A stretch of 64,000 bases of DNA from Leishmania infantum JPCM5 (Eukaryota; Euglenozoa; Kinetoplastea; Trypanosomatida; Trypanosomatidae), in the NCBI RefSeq assembly GCF_000002875.2, contig NC_009412.2, positions 943,001 to 1,007,000 of the forward strand. The letters run 5' to 3'. Below are positions 10,181-21,783 of this stretch, one piece after another. The position numbers were made by a program, and so were the translations under genes. Numbering within the stretch: position 1 is the first letter of the stretch; each line of letters begins with the position of its first letter. The notes beneath the pieces are model-generated. The model searched no databases. It saw nothing but the letters and a program-made list of their open reading frames with translations, and was not told the origin of the DNA.

Positions 10181-11702
10181 ACCGCTACACATGCCACGTG
10201 TGCATGGCGTGCGCCCGTGGCACGTGCCACACCGCGTTGCACTGTCGCAGTGCTCCTTCCCCCTTTTGTGTTGCCCCCTACCCCTTTGCCGCTAACGTGC
10301 CAAACGCAGCCATTCGCTTTCTCTGGTGTGGTGTACGTGGGCGACATCGTAAAGCAACACTCCCTTCCCCCAAACACGAAGCTCGAGACTTGGGTATCGG
10401 TGACCAGGCCGATCGGTGGTGCTGCGCGCTTCTTTGCGTGCTTCTCTCCGCGCCAGTGCCAAGGTATCCAGAGCGAAAAAGAGCGGGTGAGTGGGATGGG
10501 GGCAGGAGGGAGGAGGGTGTCTCTGCGGTACGCCTCCTGCCTCCATTCCACTGACGAGCACGAGATCTTGTGTGTCTCGCCCTCCCCCTCTTCACGGCTC
10601 TGCGCGCACCGCATGTGCACCGCACCCTTTGCTGCTCTTGCCCCCCTCCCCCTCCTCTTATGCCGCGGATTCCTCTCTTGTGTATCCTTTCCTGCTGCTG
10701 CTGCCGCTGCCACCCCCATCCCCATCGATGAGGGTGTGCACCCGCTTACACATGCATGCGGTCATTCTTCTGCTCATCGTTGCTTTGAAATTCGCCGCGA
10801 AGTACCACCAGCTTGCCATGATCTCTAGGTATGTGCTGACGTGTGTGTGTGTGTGTGCGTCGACGATCCACACCAACACCCTCCTCCAAGAGGAGTACCA
10901 TTGCCTCACGGATATCATATGAAGCCACTTCCACCGCCACGTGCTGCCGTTCCTCCCACCCGCTCACCCCCTCCACCTCGTCTTGCACACCGAGTCGCAG
11001 ACGCGACTGGTTCGCTTAGCCAAGAGAACAACAAGAGCGAAGAAACAACGAGAAAACCGAAGGGAAAACGGCAAACAAAGACGTGCACTTGATATCCGCC
11101 CCTCCCCTCTGATCTGCTCTGCTCTGCTCGCCCGCCCCTGCCCGGTCTTTACGCACCCGCTCTGCGCTCGTCTCCTCGAAAGCGAACACAAAACAAGAAG
11201 AGAGAAACGAGGGAGCGACACATGCAACATCTGCAACAATAGGACGACGCATGACATGATGTGCGTGAGTGTGGGTAGCACTAGTCGTGGTGGGGCTCAT
11301 CCCTCCTCCTGTGTATGCATGTATATTGTGATGGTTGTCTTTCTCGCTTTGCGTGTGTGTGTGTGTGTGCTTGTGGGTAGGCGTGTGCGCATTATGTCTG
11401 GGGCCCCACACGCTCCTCTCTCGTCTCGCCTGCTTCCACTTCCTCTTGTTTTTCCGCCTTTCCACCCACGCCACTCTCTCTCTCTCTCGCCCTCTCTCCC
11501 CCATCATCTTATATATATATACATCCATCTCTTTTATCGAGAGAAAAGCGCGCACACACAGACGCACGCGCACACCTCACTCTCTTTCACACACACACAC
11601 ACACACCCCTGACAATCTCCTCCTCATCAGTCATCTCTCTCGCTCTCTCCCTTTTATTATTATTACCCCCTCCCTCCCTCCGTCTTTCGCGTTAGCCCAG
11701 CC
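10181..11702. other. Intergenic spacer RFT1 to E2
   Basis: Non-coding spacer with GT/CA microsatellites (about 10841-10860, 11350-11370, 11589-11606) and AT-rich ATATATAT at 11511-11521. For the downstream gene, the AG at 11629-11630 or the one at 11694-11695 after the tract CCCTCCCTCCCTCCGTCTTT are both possible splice acceptors; the second would leave a 5'UTR of only 7 bases. Confidence 0.5.
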
Positions 11703-12872
11703 ATGTTTCGTCGTGTGCCGACGCGCGTGTTGCCCACTGCGTGCAGTGCGGCCCACAACGTGAGCCTCCGCTTCTGCCTCAGCATCAAAGTACCCACAAT
11801 TGCCGAGTCCATCAGTACGGGTAAGGTTGTGAACTGGGCGAAGAAGGTCGGCGACGCCGTCGCCGAAGACGAAGTAATTTGCCAGATCGAGTCTGACAAG
11901 CTCAACGTCGACGTGCGTGCGCCGGCGAACGGCGTCATTACGAAGATCAATTTCGAGGAGGGCGCTGATGTCGAGGTCGGCGCGGAACTGTCCACGATGA
12001 AGGAGGGCCCCGCGCCAGCGGCAACTGCACCGAAGGCTGCGGAAGTCAAGTTGGACGCACCCAAGGCGGAGCCGCCGAAGGCTGCAGCCCCAGCTGCTGC
12101 GGCGCCTGCGGCTCCTGCCGCACCTGTCGTCGCCGCCAAGCCCGCGATGCACACCATGGCCAGCGCTGACCCGCGCACGAAGAGCGTCCGCATCTCCTCG
12201 ATGCGCCGCCGGATCGCTGACCGCCTCAAGGCCAGCCAGAACACGTGCGCCATGCTGACCACCTTCAATGAGATCGACATGACACCGCTGTTCCAGCTGC
12301 GCGACAAGTACAAGGACGAGTTCCACAAGCGCCACGACGTGAAGCTGGGACTGATGTCGCCCTTCGTGAAGGCGAGCGCGATTGCGCTCAAGGATGTGCC
12401 GATCGTGAACGCATCCTTTGGCAAGGACACCATTGACTACCACGAGTTCGTAGATATCGCGATCGCCGTGGCGACGCCGCGTGGCCTCGTCGTGCCCGTA
12501 ATCCGTGATGTGCAGAACATGAACTTGGCAAACATCGAGACCGCCATCGCCGACTACGCCGCGCGTGCGCGCATCAACAAGCTGACCATGGCTGAGATGA
12601 CTGGAGGCACCTTCACTATCTCCAACGGCGGCGTCTTCGGATCTTGGATGGGCACGCCGATCATCAACCCTCCGCATAGCGCCATCCTTGGCATGCACGC
12701 CATCAAGAAAAAACCGTGGGTGGTGGGTAACGAGATCAAGATCCGCGACATCATGGCGGTCGCTCTGACCTACGACCACCGCCTTATCGACGGTAGCGAC
12801 GCGGTGACATTCCTCGTGAAGGTGAAGAATCTGATTGAGGACCCGGCGCGTATGGTGCTGGACCTCTCGTAG
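11703..12872 (+). CDS. 2-oxoglutarate dehydrogenase E2 (dihydrolipoamide succinyltransferase)
   Basis: E2 core of the mitochondrial 2-oxoglutarate dehydrogenase complex; transfers succinyl from the lipoyl arm to CoA in the TCA cycle. The 389-residue product has an Arg-containing mitochondrial presequence (about 1-25), one lipoyl domain (about 27-100) with the lipoylated lysine K66 in QIESDKLNVDV, an Ala/Pro-rich linker (about 103-150) and the catalytic domain from SVRISSMRRRIADRL to the end. The active-site motif DHRLIDG gives H359 and D363. No separate E3-binding domain is visible between linker and catalytic domain, as in animal succinyltransferases. The succinyl rather than acetyl assignment rests on the KVPTIAESISTG lipoyl start and overall length. 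No E1 or E3 gene lies nearby. Confidence 0.93.
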   Translation: MFRRVPTRVLPTACSAAHNVSLRFCLSIKVPTIAESISTGKVVNWAKKVGDAVAEDEVICQIESDKLNVDVRAPANGVITKINFEEGADVEVGAELSTMKEGPAPAATAPKAAEVKLDAPKAEPPKAAAPAAAAPAAPAAPVVAAKPAMHTMASADPRTKSVRISSMRRRIADRLKASQNTCAMLTTFNEIDMTPLFQLRDKYKDEFHKRHDVKLGLMSPFVKASAIALKDVPIVNASFGKDTIDYHEFVDIAIAVATPRGLVVPVIRDVQNMNLANIETAIADYAARARINKLTMAEMTGGTFTISNGGVFGSWMGTPIINPPHSAILGMHAIKKKPWVVGNEIKIRDIMAVALTYDHRLIDGSDAVTFLVKVKNLIEDPARMVLDLS

Positions 12873-15800
12873 GCGCCGCAGACCTGCCGGGTGCGCGTGC
12901 GGAGAGCGAGAGGCGGCGGCATCGATGGTGGTAGGGATAGGCATGAGGGCGGAGAGAAGGGGAGTGGGTAGGATAAGCCGCACCACTTTTTCTAGAGTTT
13001 TGCCGTTCCTTTTCTCCCTGTTGGCGTTCTGCCCGCTACGCCCGGCAGCCTCCACGCCCTCCGCCTGCCCGCGAGTCCGAAACACGCGCGCACACACCCT
13101 TCTCCTCACCTCTCTTCTAGCACCTATCCCGTGTATGTATATGTCTGTCTGTATGTATGCGACGATGCTCGAATGTGTCTCTCTGGGTTCATTGGTTGTG
13201 TGCGTGTGTGTGTGTGTGTGTGTGTCTACCCTTCCCTCTTGCCTGTCCGCTCGTTAATGACTCCGCCCCTTTTTTTTTGTGGTGGCTGAAAACATGTTTC
13301 TCTTCTTGTTTCGGTGCCTCCTACCCTCCCTCCCTCCCTCTCTCCTGCCCGCCTGCCCGCTTGTGTGTGTGTGTGTGTGTCCGTGCCTGCCCCCTTTAGT
13401 TCTTCCCTCTCTTTCAGTTTTGTTTCACTTCTGTGGGCTCTTTCTTCATTGACTTTCTTTCGCCGACTCACTGTGCTGGTTCGTGCGTGTGCCTATGTCT
13501 GTGTGCTATGGGGGCGAGGATGGGTGCGCACGTTGCTGTGCATGATAACAGGCGTTCTCGCCTTCTCACCGCGTTCCATCTCGTGATGGCCGCCACGCAT
13601 CTTTTTCCCCATCTTGCCTGTTCCTCTCTGTATTCTTGTCGCTGTCGTGCTTGCTCGTGCGCCTGTGGAATGCGCAGGGGGAGGGCAGGAAGGACGGGGC
13701 TCGACAACGTGCGCTTCTCCTCGTCCTGGACACACGTGCTCTGTCTCTCTCTCCATCGGTTGCTGCTCATGCGTTTTCCTTTGTGCATGCAGTGCTGGGC
13801 GTTTTTCCTTGTTTCTTTTCACAGAGACGCAGGATGGAGAGGCAGCGCAACGCATCCGCGTGCTCGTGTGCTTAAAGTACGCTTCTGCGTCATGGAGCAC
13901 GCAAGACAGTGCACGAGGCGGGGAGGGGATGCGGATTCAGTCGAGGAAGGCGCGCGTATGTATGGGTGAGGGAGGAGGGAGGGTATGGAATGCTCGCTGA
14001 GGATGGCGCGTTGTGCTTGGCGAACAAAAAGAGCTGAAAGAGAGGAGGGAATAAGCAAGTAAAACGGAAAAAAAAACAAGTAGATGAGAACAGTGCACTT
14101 CTTTATGGAACTAAAGCAACGCACGCACACGCACACAGAGGCAGACAGACGCGACGCCGATCGCGTGCCTCAAGTGCCATGAGGCAAAAAAAAACAAAAG
14201 GAACAACAACAACGAACACACGTACACACACACGCAGCAAGGGAGCATGCCGTAAAGGTTGCACGGCGGAGAAGGTGGTGTGGTGTGGGGGAGGAGGGAG
14301 GGGGGCCAAAGGGGAAAAAGGAAATGCCTCTAAGAACGAGCGACAGGAAAAGAAAACGTTGCACTGGCCGCTCTTCTCTTCCTCCCCGCCGCTCGTTGTA
14401 TCTCTCTCACACCCTCGAAGACGGCGAAGCCGCCGCAGAGAAGAGGAGACAGAGAGGAGGCAAATATGGAAGAGGCGGAGAGCGAGAAGGCCTATGAGAG
14501 GGGTCGTGTCTGTATGTCTTCATGCTGTGCTGTTTTTTGTGTAATGCTGGCGTATTGTTGTAGTTGCGCGCGTGTGTATGCAACTGTGTATGTAGGAGTG
14601 CGTATGTGCCTCTGGTTCTTCACCCCTTAGCCCGCCTTCTTCCCTCTTTTTCGAGGTGTCAAGTCCGCCCTCGCCTTCGTGCGTGCCCGCCTCTTTTCAG
14701 TGGCCCCCCTTTTTTGGCTTTCATTCCTGTGTCGCGGGTGGGCGTGCGAGTGCGCGTGTGTGTGTCGCAAGTACGCGTCTCTCTCTGTGTTCGTTCTATG
14801 CGCCTCTGCAGCTCTCTTTGCCCTCTCTCGACCGCGGCCGTTTCTCCTTGTTAGCGCGTTTTCGAAGACCATGACGCACATCTTCTCCCCCACCGACTAC
14901 ACACGCACACGCGCGCCTTCACAGAGAGGGAGAGAGACGTATGAACGTACCTGAAACCGTCTCACCACCGTCATCGCCATCCCCCGCGACTGCCCTTTTT
15001 GTTTTGCAATCGCACCCTTACCGTCCACCACGACTAACCCCACGATGTCGGAGATGAGCAGGACACGCGACACCATCAGAATGCCCCCCCCCTCCCCCCA
15101 TCTCTGACTTGGCGCGTTTATTGTTGTGATCCTCATCTCATCGTTGACCCGGGCCGTTTCTTTCCCAACCGGCATCTGTCTATATCTTTTTCTCATGGGC
15201 ATAACCAAAGCGGTCACAGGATCTTAACTTAACGGAATGGTCGCACCATCGACAAGGGAGGTGGGAAAAAAAACGCACGCAGACACACAACAACAGAGGG
15301 CTGCGCTTGAGGCTGCGCAGCGCAGAATCACAGGAGAAGAGGTGCGCCGCACAGGCGTGCTGATACGCACGCACATACAGCTGAAGTATCTTTCTGTTGG
15401 GGCTGCAGTGAAGACGCCAACGAAGGAGCTAAGGGCGCTGCGTCACGCTGGATATCTGTCTACGCGCCATGATGCACCCCCATCCTTTTTCCAGCCGCCA
15501 CCACTATCCATGCTACTGGCACGGCTGCTCTTGCATCGACGGCGACGACCGTGCAGGGTGTGGGCGTGAGCGCTTTACCCCCCCCCCCCCCGCACCCGCA
15601 GATCCCTTTCTGCGCCTTCTCTTGCTTCTCCGTCTTTCAGCGTGTCACGCTCGCTGCACCACTCTGCCTCATCTCTTCTCTATACGTGCCTTCCTTTGCG
15701 TCGAAATCCTTTTCCCCTTTTTGTTCTGTGACATCGCCACGATGTCTCTCGCAGCTGCGTAGTAGCAACAGTTCTCAACTCCCCGATCAGCGCTCCCCTC

Positions 15801-15878
15801 CCATTAACGCATACAGCATACCTCTCTATCTAACCCGCCGTGCCTTATCCTTCATCTGAGGCACACGCTCACGTCAAA
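12873..15878. other. Long (3.0 kb) intergenic region E2 to V-ATPase B
   Basis: No supported gene. It holds GT runs at ~13199-13226 and 13363-13380, poly-A stretches at 14068-14077 and 14187-14195, and a 12-base poly-C at about 15581-15592. Open frames of up to 178 codons here are Cys/Arg/Ser-rich products of low-complexity DNA. Most of it is presumably the E2 3'UTR plus the V-ATPase B 5' region. Confidence 0.5.
15603..15640 (+). promoter_or_regulatory. Predicted spliced-leader acceptor for V-ATPase B
   Basis: Tract of C and T with few purines and no AG until CTTTCAG at 15634-15640, about 240 bases before the start codon. Classical form; not mapped. Confidence 0.5.
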
Positions 15879-17366
15879 ATGGGCCGCGATGAGAAACATG
15901 TTCGCGTGCTGTCGAAGCAGGAGCTGCTCGCCACGCACATCAAGGAGCTCAACGAGAGCTACTCGGTGAAACCGCATCTTGAGTACACGACGATTCGCGC
16001 CGTCAACGGTCCCCTCGTCATCCTTGAGGATGTGCGCAAGCCGACCTTCGCCGAGATCGTCAAAATCGAGCTGGCCGACGGCACCGTCCGTCGTGGCCAG
16101 GTGCTCGAGGTGGATGGCACCAAGGCCGTCGTGCAGGTCTTCGAGGGCACGTCCGGTATCGATGTCGTGCGCTCCAAGTGCGAGTTTACCGGCAAGGTTA
16201 TGGAACTCGGCGTAAGCGAGGACATGCTGGGCCGCATCTTCAACGGTTCCGGCATCCCCATCGATAACGGCCCGCCGGTGCTGCCGGAGCAGTTCCGCAA
16301 TATCGAGGGGATTCCAATCAACCCGCGCGCGCGTGTCTACCCAGAGGAGATGATCCAGACGGGTATCTCGTCCATCGACGTCATGACCTCCATCTCGCGC
16401 GGCCAGAAGATTCCGCTCTTCTCCGGCGCTGGCCTGCCGCACAATGAAATTGCCGCGCAGATTGTGCGTCAGGCCGGTCTCGTGAAGCGCGAGGGCAAGA
16501 CGGAGGACTTCTGTGTTGTCTTCGCCGCCATGGGTGTGAACCAGGAGACGGCCCGGTTTTTCCGCACAGAGTTCGAGCAGAACGGCTCAATGGAGAAAAC
16601 CGTCCTCTTCCTGAACCTGGCGAACGACCCGACCATTGAGCGCATTGTGACGCCGCGTCTGGCCCTCACCACTGCTGAGTACCTCGCCTACGACTGCGGT
16701 AAGCACGTGCTCGTCATTCTGACCGACATGTCCTCGTACGCCGATGCCCTGCGTGAGGTGTCCGCCGCCCGTGAGGAGGTGCCCGGCCGCCGAGGTTTCC
16801 CTGGCTACATGTACACGAATCTGGCGTGCATCTACGAGCGTGCAGGCCGTGTGCTGGGCCGCGCCGGCTCTATCACCCAGATCCCGATTCTGTCCATGCC
16901 GAACGATGATATCACCCACCCCATTCCAGATCTCACCGGTTACATTACGGAAGGCCAGATCTACGTGGACCGCCAGCTGCACAATCGGCAGCTGTACCCG
17001 CCGATCAATATTCTGCCGTCGCTGTCACGTCTGATGAAGAACGCCATTGGCGAGGGCATGACCCGCAAGGATCACAGCGGCGTGAGCAACCAAATGTACG
17101 CCGCCTACGCCATCAGTCGTGATATTCTCGCCATGAAGGCCGTCGTTGGCGAGGAGGCGTTGAGTAGCGAGGATCTGCTGTACCTCGAATTTCTCGACAA
17201 GTTCGAGCACAAGTTCATCTGTCAGGGCTTCTACGAAACACGCGATATCTTCCAAAGCCTTGACCTGTGCTGGGAACTGCTGCGCACGTTCCCCAAGAGC
17301 ATGCTGAACAAGATCGACATGAAGACTCGCGATGAGTTCTATGACCGCCACCCGGGCCGCAAGTAA
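15879..17366 (+). CDS. V-type H+-ATPase subunit B
   Basis: Non-catalytic nucleotide-binding subunit B of the V1 sector, which acidifies acidocalcisomes, endosomes and lysosome-like compartments. The 495-residue length is typical. Visible marks are the beta-barrel start [18 protein letters not shown], the modified P-loop region [20 protein letters not shown] (no GxxxxGKT, as expected in B rather than catalytic A), the phrase [19 protein letters not shown], and the ATPase alpha/beta signature [12 protein letters not shown]. The start [10 protein letters not shown] was chosen; an upstream in-frame ATG 13 codons earlier would add a non-conserved tail. Codon usage is strongly biased to C/G endings, fitting high expression. 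Confidence 0.96.
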   Translation: MGRDEKHVRVLSKQELLATHIKELNESYSVKPHLEYTTIRAVNGPLVILEDVRKPTFAEIVKIELADGTVRRGQVLEVDGTKAVVQVFEGTSGIDVVRSKCEFTGKVMELGVSEDMLGRIFNGSGIPIDNGPPVLPEQFRNIEGIPINPRARVYPEEMIQTGISSIDVMTSISRGQKIPLFSGAGLPHNEIAAQIVRQAGLVKREGKTEDFCVVFAAMGVNQETARFFRTEFEQNGSMEKTVLFLNLANDPTIERIVTPRLALTTAEYLAYDCGKHVLVILTDMSSYADALREVSAAREEVPGRRGFPGYMYTNLACIYERAGRVLGRAGSITQIPILSMPNDDITHPIPDLTGYITEGQIYVDRQLHNRQLYPPINILPSLSRLMKNAIGEGMTRKDHSGVSNQMYAAYAISRDILAMKAVVGEEALSSEDLLYLEFLDKFEHKFICQGFYETRDIFQSLDLCWELLRTFPKSMLNKIDMKTRDEFYDRHPGRK

Positions 17367-19761
17367 TCGACGGGATGCCATAGATGAGCCAAGGAGCGAG
17401 ATAGCGCCAGGGAAGGGTATGGAGGCGGGCTGCATTGGCCGGTCGGCAACCGTTAGCCGTCATGCATGTCCTCTGCTGTGTCTTTGCTCGTCACGGTGAG
17501 CTCTAGGAGTTGATTGCGCAGACTCGCACACCCTCCTCCCTCTTACCGTGCAGCGTCCCGCTGTGCGTGTGCGCGCTGTCGCTCGCCCCCTCTTGCTAGG
17601 CCGCCGGCTGCTTGATCATTCCACGGCCTTTGTCCATGGCTGTTCCGGCGTGCTTCCATCGTCACGCGCTGGCGCCTTTGTGCCGCTCGTGTGTCGGGCC
17701 CGCTATGTGTGTGTGTGTGCCCTCGCGCGGAAGCGGAAAGGAAAGGAGGCGAGCGGTGGGAAAGGGCATGGAGGAGACCGGTGCGTGTGCTTGCAGCGCC
17801 TAGCCTCGCTGATGGGTGGTGCTGTCCGTGCCGTTGCGAAGTTTTTGTGTTACTTCGCGTATGCTTCGCGGTGCCTTGCTCGTTCTCTCGCCTTTCTGGT
17901 GTATGTTCTTTGCTTCCCCTATCGACATGAGTGGTGTACAGAAACCGCACGCTGCCAGCGCTGATGCGCCGGCGCACCGGGCACCCCGGTGAGGTGCCGT
18001 CTGCCTCGTTGCTTGTGTGCTTTATCCTTCATTATCGTGCGCCATTGGCCACTTGATGCTCTTCGAGCTTGTTGGAGAGCGAGCGAAACGAAAGACGTGC
18101 GTGTGCTGAGGGGATGCGTGTGATCGAGGAGGAGGCATGCAGGGGCGCATCAAAACATGGGAGGACGTTGTGGGGGTGTGGGTGACGTGGGGTGTTGTAG
18201 CGGTAAGGCCTGCAGGCACTTCTCCTCCTTCCGAAAACACACACACACACACACACTTACGCACACGCACGGAGAGTTTGGGGGGGGGTGAGGAAAGGAC
18301 CCAACGATCGAGTCGTCGTGGAAACGCAGCGAAGAGGAGGTCGTTGCTCTTTGCACTCCACTCCTGAACTCTCTCGTAGTGTCTGCCTGCCTCTTTCTGC
18401 GCCCATGTATGTGTGTGTGTGCGTCGGTGTCTGTGTGTGGGCCTCCCTTGCTGCGTGATTGCCCTGCCCTTACCACCTCATCGCCGGCGCCGCGGCGTTC
18501 GCCCCTTCGCTCTTCTCTCTGTGTGCAGGGTGTTTAATGTTGGTGCCGTGCGCGGTCGTATGGCGACTCTGCGTGTTGTCCTCTATGATGCAACGAATCG
18601 CTATGCATACGCACACATTTAGATAAAGACCGTATGTAGCGTTGTAGGAGTCATGCCGCTCTTCGACAGCACGCATTTGCCTCTGCCGGTGTCTCGGGGT
18701 GCGCGTATGGGGGGCATGCGTGTTTGCATGGCGAGTTGTCTGATCTATATAAGGGAAGGGCGAGCGGAAACTGTGGTGAGTGCCCCTGGAAAAGATGAAC
18801 ATCGAAAAAAAAACGGGAAGGCAACGAGATGATCACGAGCGGTCGCTACTAGAGCGCGTATGCACAGAGAGTTTGTGTATGTGGGGGTAGGGCGCATCCG
18901 TGTTTGGCACTCCCCCACCCTTCTCCCTCTCTCTCCGTCGCGCCACGACACGCATGTGCGTGGGCACGTGCACTTACCGGCGTGTATTGAGTATGGAGTG
19001 CGAGACTTTCTTTAATGATGCCGAAGCCAGACACGCGCGCTGTCCCCTCTCCCCTCTCTTCGCTCACCCCCACTCAGGAGAGGGCACACGTGCTGCCTGG
19101 TGCGGGTAGGCTGGGCACAGGCGTAAAGTGGATGTGTGCGCGCGCGACAGGAGAGGAGGCTTGGCAGGGAGGCAGGAGTGTGCAACGGCGCTGAGCAAGC
19201 GGTGCGGACAAGTTGCTCACTACCCGCGTATGCGACGAGCGCCGCACAGGTGTGCAGCGTGTGATCACTCTGGCGCGGCGCTCGGGGGGGGGGGCCAACG
19301 GGAATCAGCTCTGTCGCCATCCTTGACCGAACACGAGGGCGTCGGACGCGCGTCTCTCCTTCTCCAGTCCCGCTCACGATCTCCCTGCCCCTTCCTTCTC
19401 TCGCCGCTCTTCACTGCCATCTGCCCGTTCTTCCCGCGCCCTCGTGCAACAACACTCACAACAACGCCACCGCCTCCACCCACACAACTCCATGCAGTAG
19501 TACGGCCGCAGGTGCGTTGAGTCGCTCCCCACCACGTGGAGGCAGTGGGTCATCGACCCTTCTAGGCTCCCATCCCATCTCCTTCCTCATCCTTGCGTGC
19601 TCTCTCTCTCTCTCCCCTCGCCTTGGCGTCTATCGTGCGAGCCAAAATACTCGGAAGGGCGGGCCCATTGCGTTCTCTTTCTGCATTGCTTCGTTAATGG
19701 TTTCCGGCTCTGCTTCATCCTTTGCCTTTGGTGTGCGGCCCGTCATCTCCGCATCGTCGCC
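17367..19761. other. Intergenic region V-ATPase B to eIF2B gamma (2.4 kb)
   Basis: Spacer with (CA)n at about 18238-18257, G-runs at 18281-18288 and 19284-19293, and short low-complexity frames only. No gene or RNA gene is recognised. Confidence 0.5.
19569..19641 (+). promoter_or_regulatory. Predicted spliced-leader acceptor for eIF2B gamma
   Basis: A CT-rich run that includes a (TC)n block at 19600-19614 has no AG until GCGAG ending at 19641, 120 bases before the start codon. Confidence 0.45.
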
Positions 19762-21783
19762 ATGTCTTCCGACACTGCCGCGTCCTGTCTTCTGGACATT
19801 GTCGTCTTCGCAGGCGGCGACTCACTGGATCTGATGCCGCTGACTGCCGTGGAGCAGAAGACGATGCTGCGGATCTGCAACCGGCCTCTGATTTGGTACG
19901 CCATCACGCCGTGGATCGAGGCAGGCTTTCGCTGCTTCTTCTTGTGCGTCAACGAGGACTACGCGACACTGCGAGCGTACCTCTCTCGGGCTTTTGACGG
20001 CGTCGACTTCCACTATATTCTTGTCCCCTCCAACATAGGTGATCACCCGTCCACAACGTGCGATGCCGTCAAGGCGTACCTCAAGTACAAGGAGGCTCTG
20101 CGGCTTGGCGAGGAGGGCACGCTCGCCGAGGTTGCTCGTGGCATGCCGGATCGCAACGACTCCGCGATGAGCGTGGAGGCCAGCGGCGGCCGCTCTCCTT
20201 CTGTGATGTCACTGCATGAGGCGCAGCAGTACCGCGGCGCCAGTGGCAGCCGAAATCACGGTGGCAGCACCAGCCACAGCAATCGCGACCCGTTGAAGCT
20301 CGAGCGCATGAACAGCGCCGGCCTCCCGCGCGACGCTCTGTTGCTGAGCTGCGACACCATCCTTGTAGACGTTGACGTAGCGAGCTTCGTGGAGCGGCAC
20401 TACGCCTCTCTGGCGTCCGTGACGGCAATGCTGTATCGCCCTCTGCGCAAGCGCGGCGGCGGCGGCGATCACAAGGGCGGCCACCGACACGGGAAGGGTG
20501 GCGGTGGTGCTTCAGCCGACTCTGTGGAGGTGTCTTACACCCACGCGCTGTCGTGTGTTGCCTACGAGGAGACAGATGCGCTTGCCTCCATGGCACTCGG
20601 TGCGGCCTCTAGCGCACCAACCTCCTCATGTAGCCGACATTTGCCGAGTGGGACGCCGTCGCAGTTGCTGCACGCATCTGCCGGCCTGGTTGCACGCTCA
20701 CCCTGCGAGGCGCGCATCATGGCTGCCGAGCCCGTTCACGTCCACCACCACCGCATGCACTACCTCAACTCGCTGGAGGGCAAGCCGGAGGTGCGTATTA
20801 CCATGGCGTTCGCAGCGCGCCGTCCTGACTTGACGTTCGCCGCCGATGTTGTCGACGCGCACGCGTACCTGATGAGCCGTTGGGTGCTCGAGTTTATTGC
20901 GGAGTCGGCAGGTGTTTCGGACATGAGCGTGCGCAAGGACATTCTGCCTCTTCTGGCACGTAGTCAACACACCACCGTCAATGCAGCCGAAAAAGTCTTC
21001 GTGACGCCGGCAGAAAAGCTGAAAATGAACGTGCCGCTCCACTGGCTCGGAGAGGGTGCCGAGATCTCGGCGCAGTCGCTCAACGCCGCGTGTGGGTTTT
21101 CGCTGCCGGAGGTGACAGACTCGCTGCGCGTGTTCTGCACCATCTACGAGGAGGACCCTGACGTGGCGTGCCGCATCTGCCGCATGAACACCCGCGACAA
21201 TTACCGTGCCCTGAACCGCGACATCATCTCCGCCAAGTGTTCCCAGCTTCAGCTAGAGGAGCCACTGCTGAGCGCCGGCGGTGCTGCGGGCGCTGGTGGT
21301 GCATTCGGCGGAGGCACCAGTGCCGTGAACCGCTTCGCGCTGCCTTCCTTGCTCCCCCATGGCGGCGCGCACGCCGGACACACCGTTGCTGCTGGTGGAG
21401 CAGCGCATGGCGACAGCGGCAAACCGGCACCGTCCGCTGGCGCTGTGGCCCTTTCCTCACTCCTTCCGGACAACCCGATCACGCTTCGGGAGAAGTTTGG
21501 CGACCAGCAGGTGTGCATTGTCGGCAGCTTTATTGACTCCGTCCCGCCGCCGAACGTGTTCGTGACGCGCAGTGTGATCGGCGCGCACGTCACGCTGGAG
21601 CCCGGCGTTCGCATCACGGACAGCATCCTCATGGGCAACGTCGAGATTGGTGCCAAGGCCGTCGTGTCGAATAGCGTCATCGGCACCGGTGCCGTGGTGA
21701 GCGCCGGATGTCGCGTTGTGGGCACCATTGTCGGGCCCCGTTGCGTCGTCGAGGAGAACGCAAGTGACACCATAATTGAGTAA
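19762..21783 (+). CDS. Translation initiation factor eIF2B subunit gamma
   Basis: Regulatory/catalytic-core subunit of eIF2B, the GDP-GTP exchange factor for eIF2. The 673-residue product has an N-terminal nucleotidyltransferase-like fold (VVFAGGDSLDLMPLT at 14-28, NRPLIWYAITPWIEAGF at 40-56, then DALLLSCDTILVDVD at 191-205) and C-terminal left-handed beta-helix hexapeptide repeats (about 570-673, with ITDSILMGNVEIGAKAVV). There is no W2/HEAT tail, which separates gamma from epsilon. The sugar-nucleotide loop lacks the usual Arg, consistent with the non-enzymatic fold of eIF2B gamma. It is larger than animal homologues (about 450 residues) because of Ser/Gly/His-rich insertions, notably about 111-187 and 235-330, and a Gly/Ala stretch near 510-560. 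The start MSSDTAAS was chosen over an upstream ATG preceding the predicted splice site. Confidence 0.85.
   Translation: MSSDTAASCLLDIVVFAGGDSLDLMPLTAVEQKTMLRICNRPLIWYAITPWIEAGFRCFFLCVNEDYATLRAYLSRAFDGVDFHYILVPSNIGDHPSTTCDAVKAYLKYKEALRLGEEGTLAEVARGMPDRNDSAMSVEASGGRSPSVMSLHEAQQYRGASGSRNHGGSTSHSNRDPLKLERMNSAGLPRDALLLSCDTILVDVDVASFVERHYASLASVTAMLYRPLRKRGGGGDHKGGHRHGKGGGGASADSVEVSYTHALSCVAYEETDALASMALGAASSAPTSSCSRHLPSGTPSQLLHASAGLVARSPCEARIMAAEPVHVHHHRMHYLNSLEGKPEVRITMAFAARRPDLTFAADVVDAHAYLMSRWVLEFIAESAGVSDMSVRKDILPLLARSQHTTVNAAEKVFVTPAEKLKMNVPLHWLGEGAEISAQSLNAACGFSLPEVTDSLRVFCTIYEEDPDVACRICRMNTRDNYRALNRDIISAKCSQLQLEEPLLSAGGAAGAGGAFGGGTSAVNRFALPSLLPHGGAHAGHTVAAGGAAHGDSGKPAPSAGAVALSSLLPDNPITLREKFGDQQVCIVGSFIDSVPPPNVFVTRSVIGAHVTLEPGVRITDSILMGNVEIGAKAVVSNSVIGTGAVVSAGCRVVGTIVGPRCVVEENASDTIIE

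Noticed and set aside
11631..13109. 492-codon open frame on the minus strand across the E2 gene
   Set aside because: It is antisense to a clear, conserved gene in GC-rich DNA, is His/Arg-rich and has no family signature; all supported genes are on the plus strand.
12873..15878. Search for CRISPR arrays, inverted-repeat mobile elements or a hidden operon-like defence locus
   Set aside because: Only dinucleotide and homopolymer runs typical of Leishmania spacers were seen; no regularly spaced repeats, and the organism is a eukaryote.
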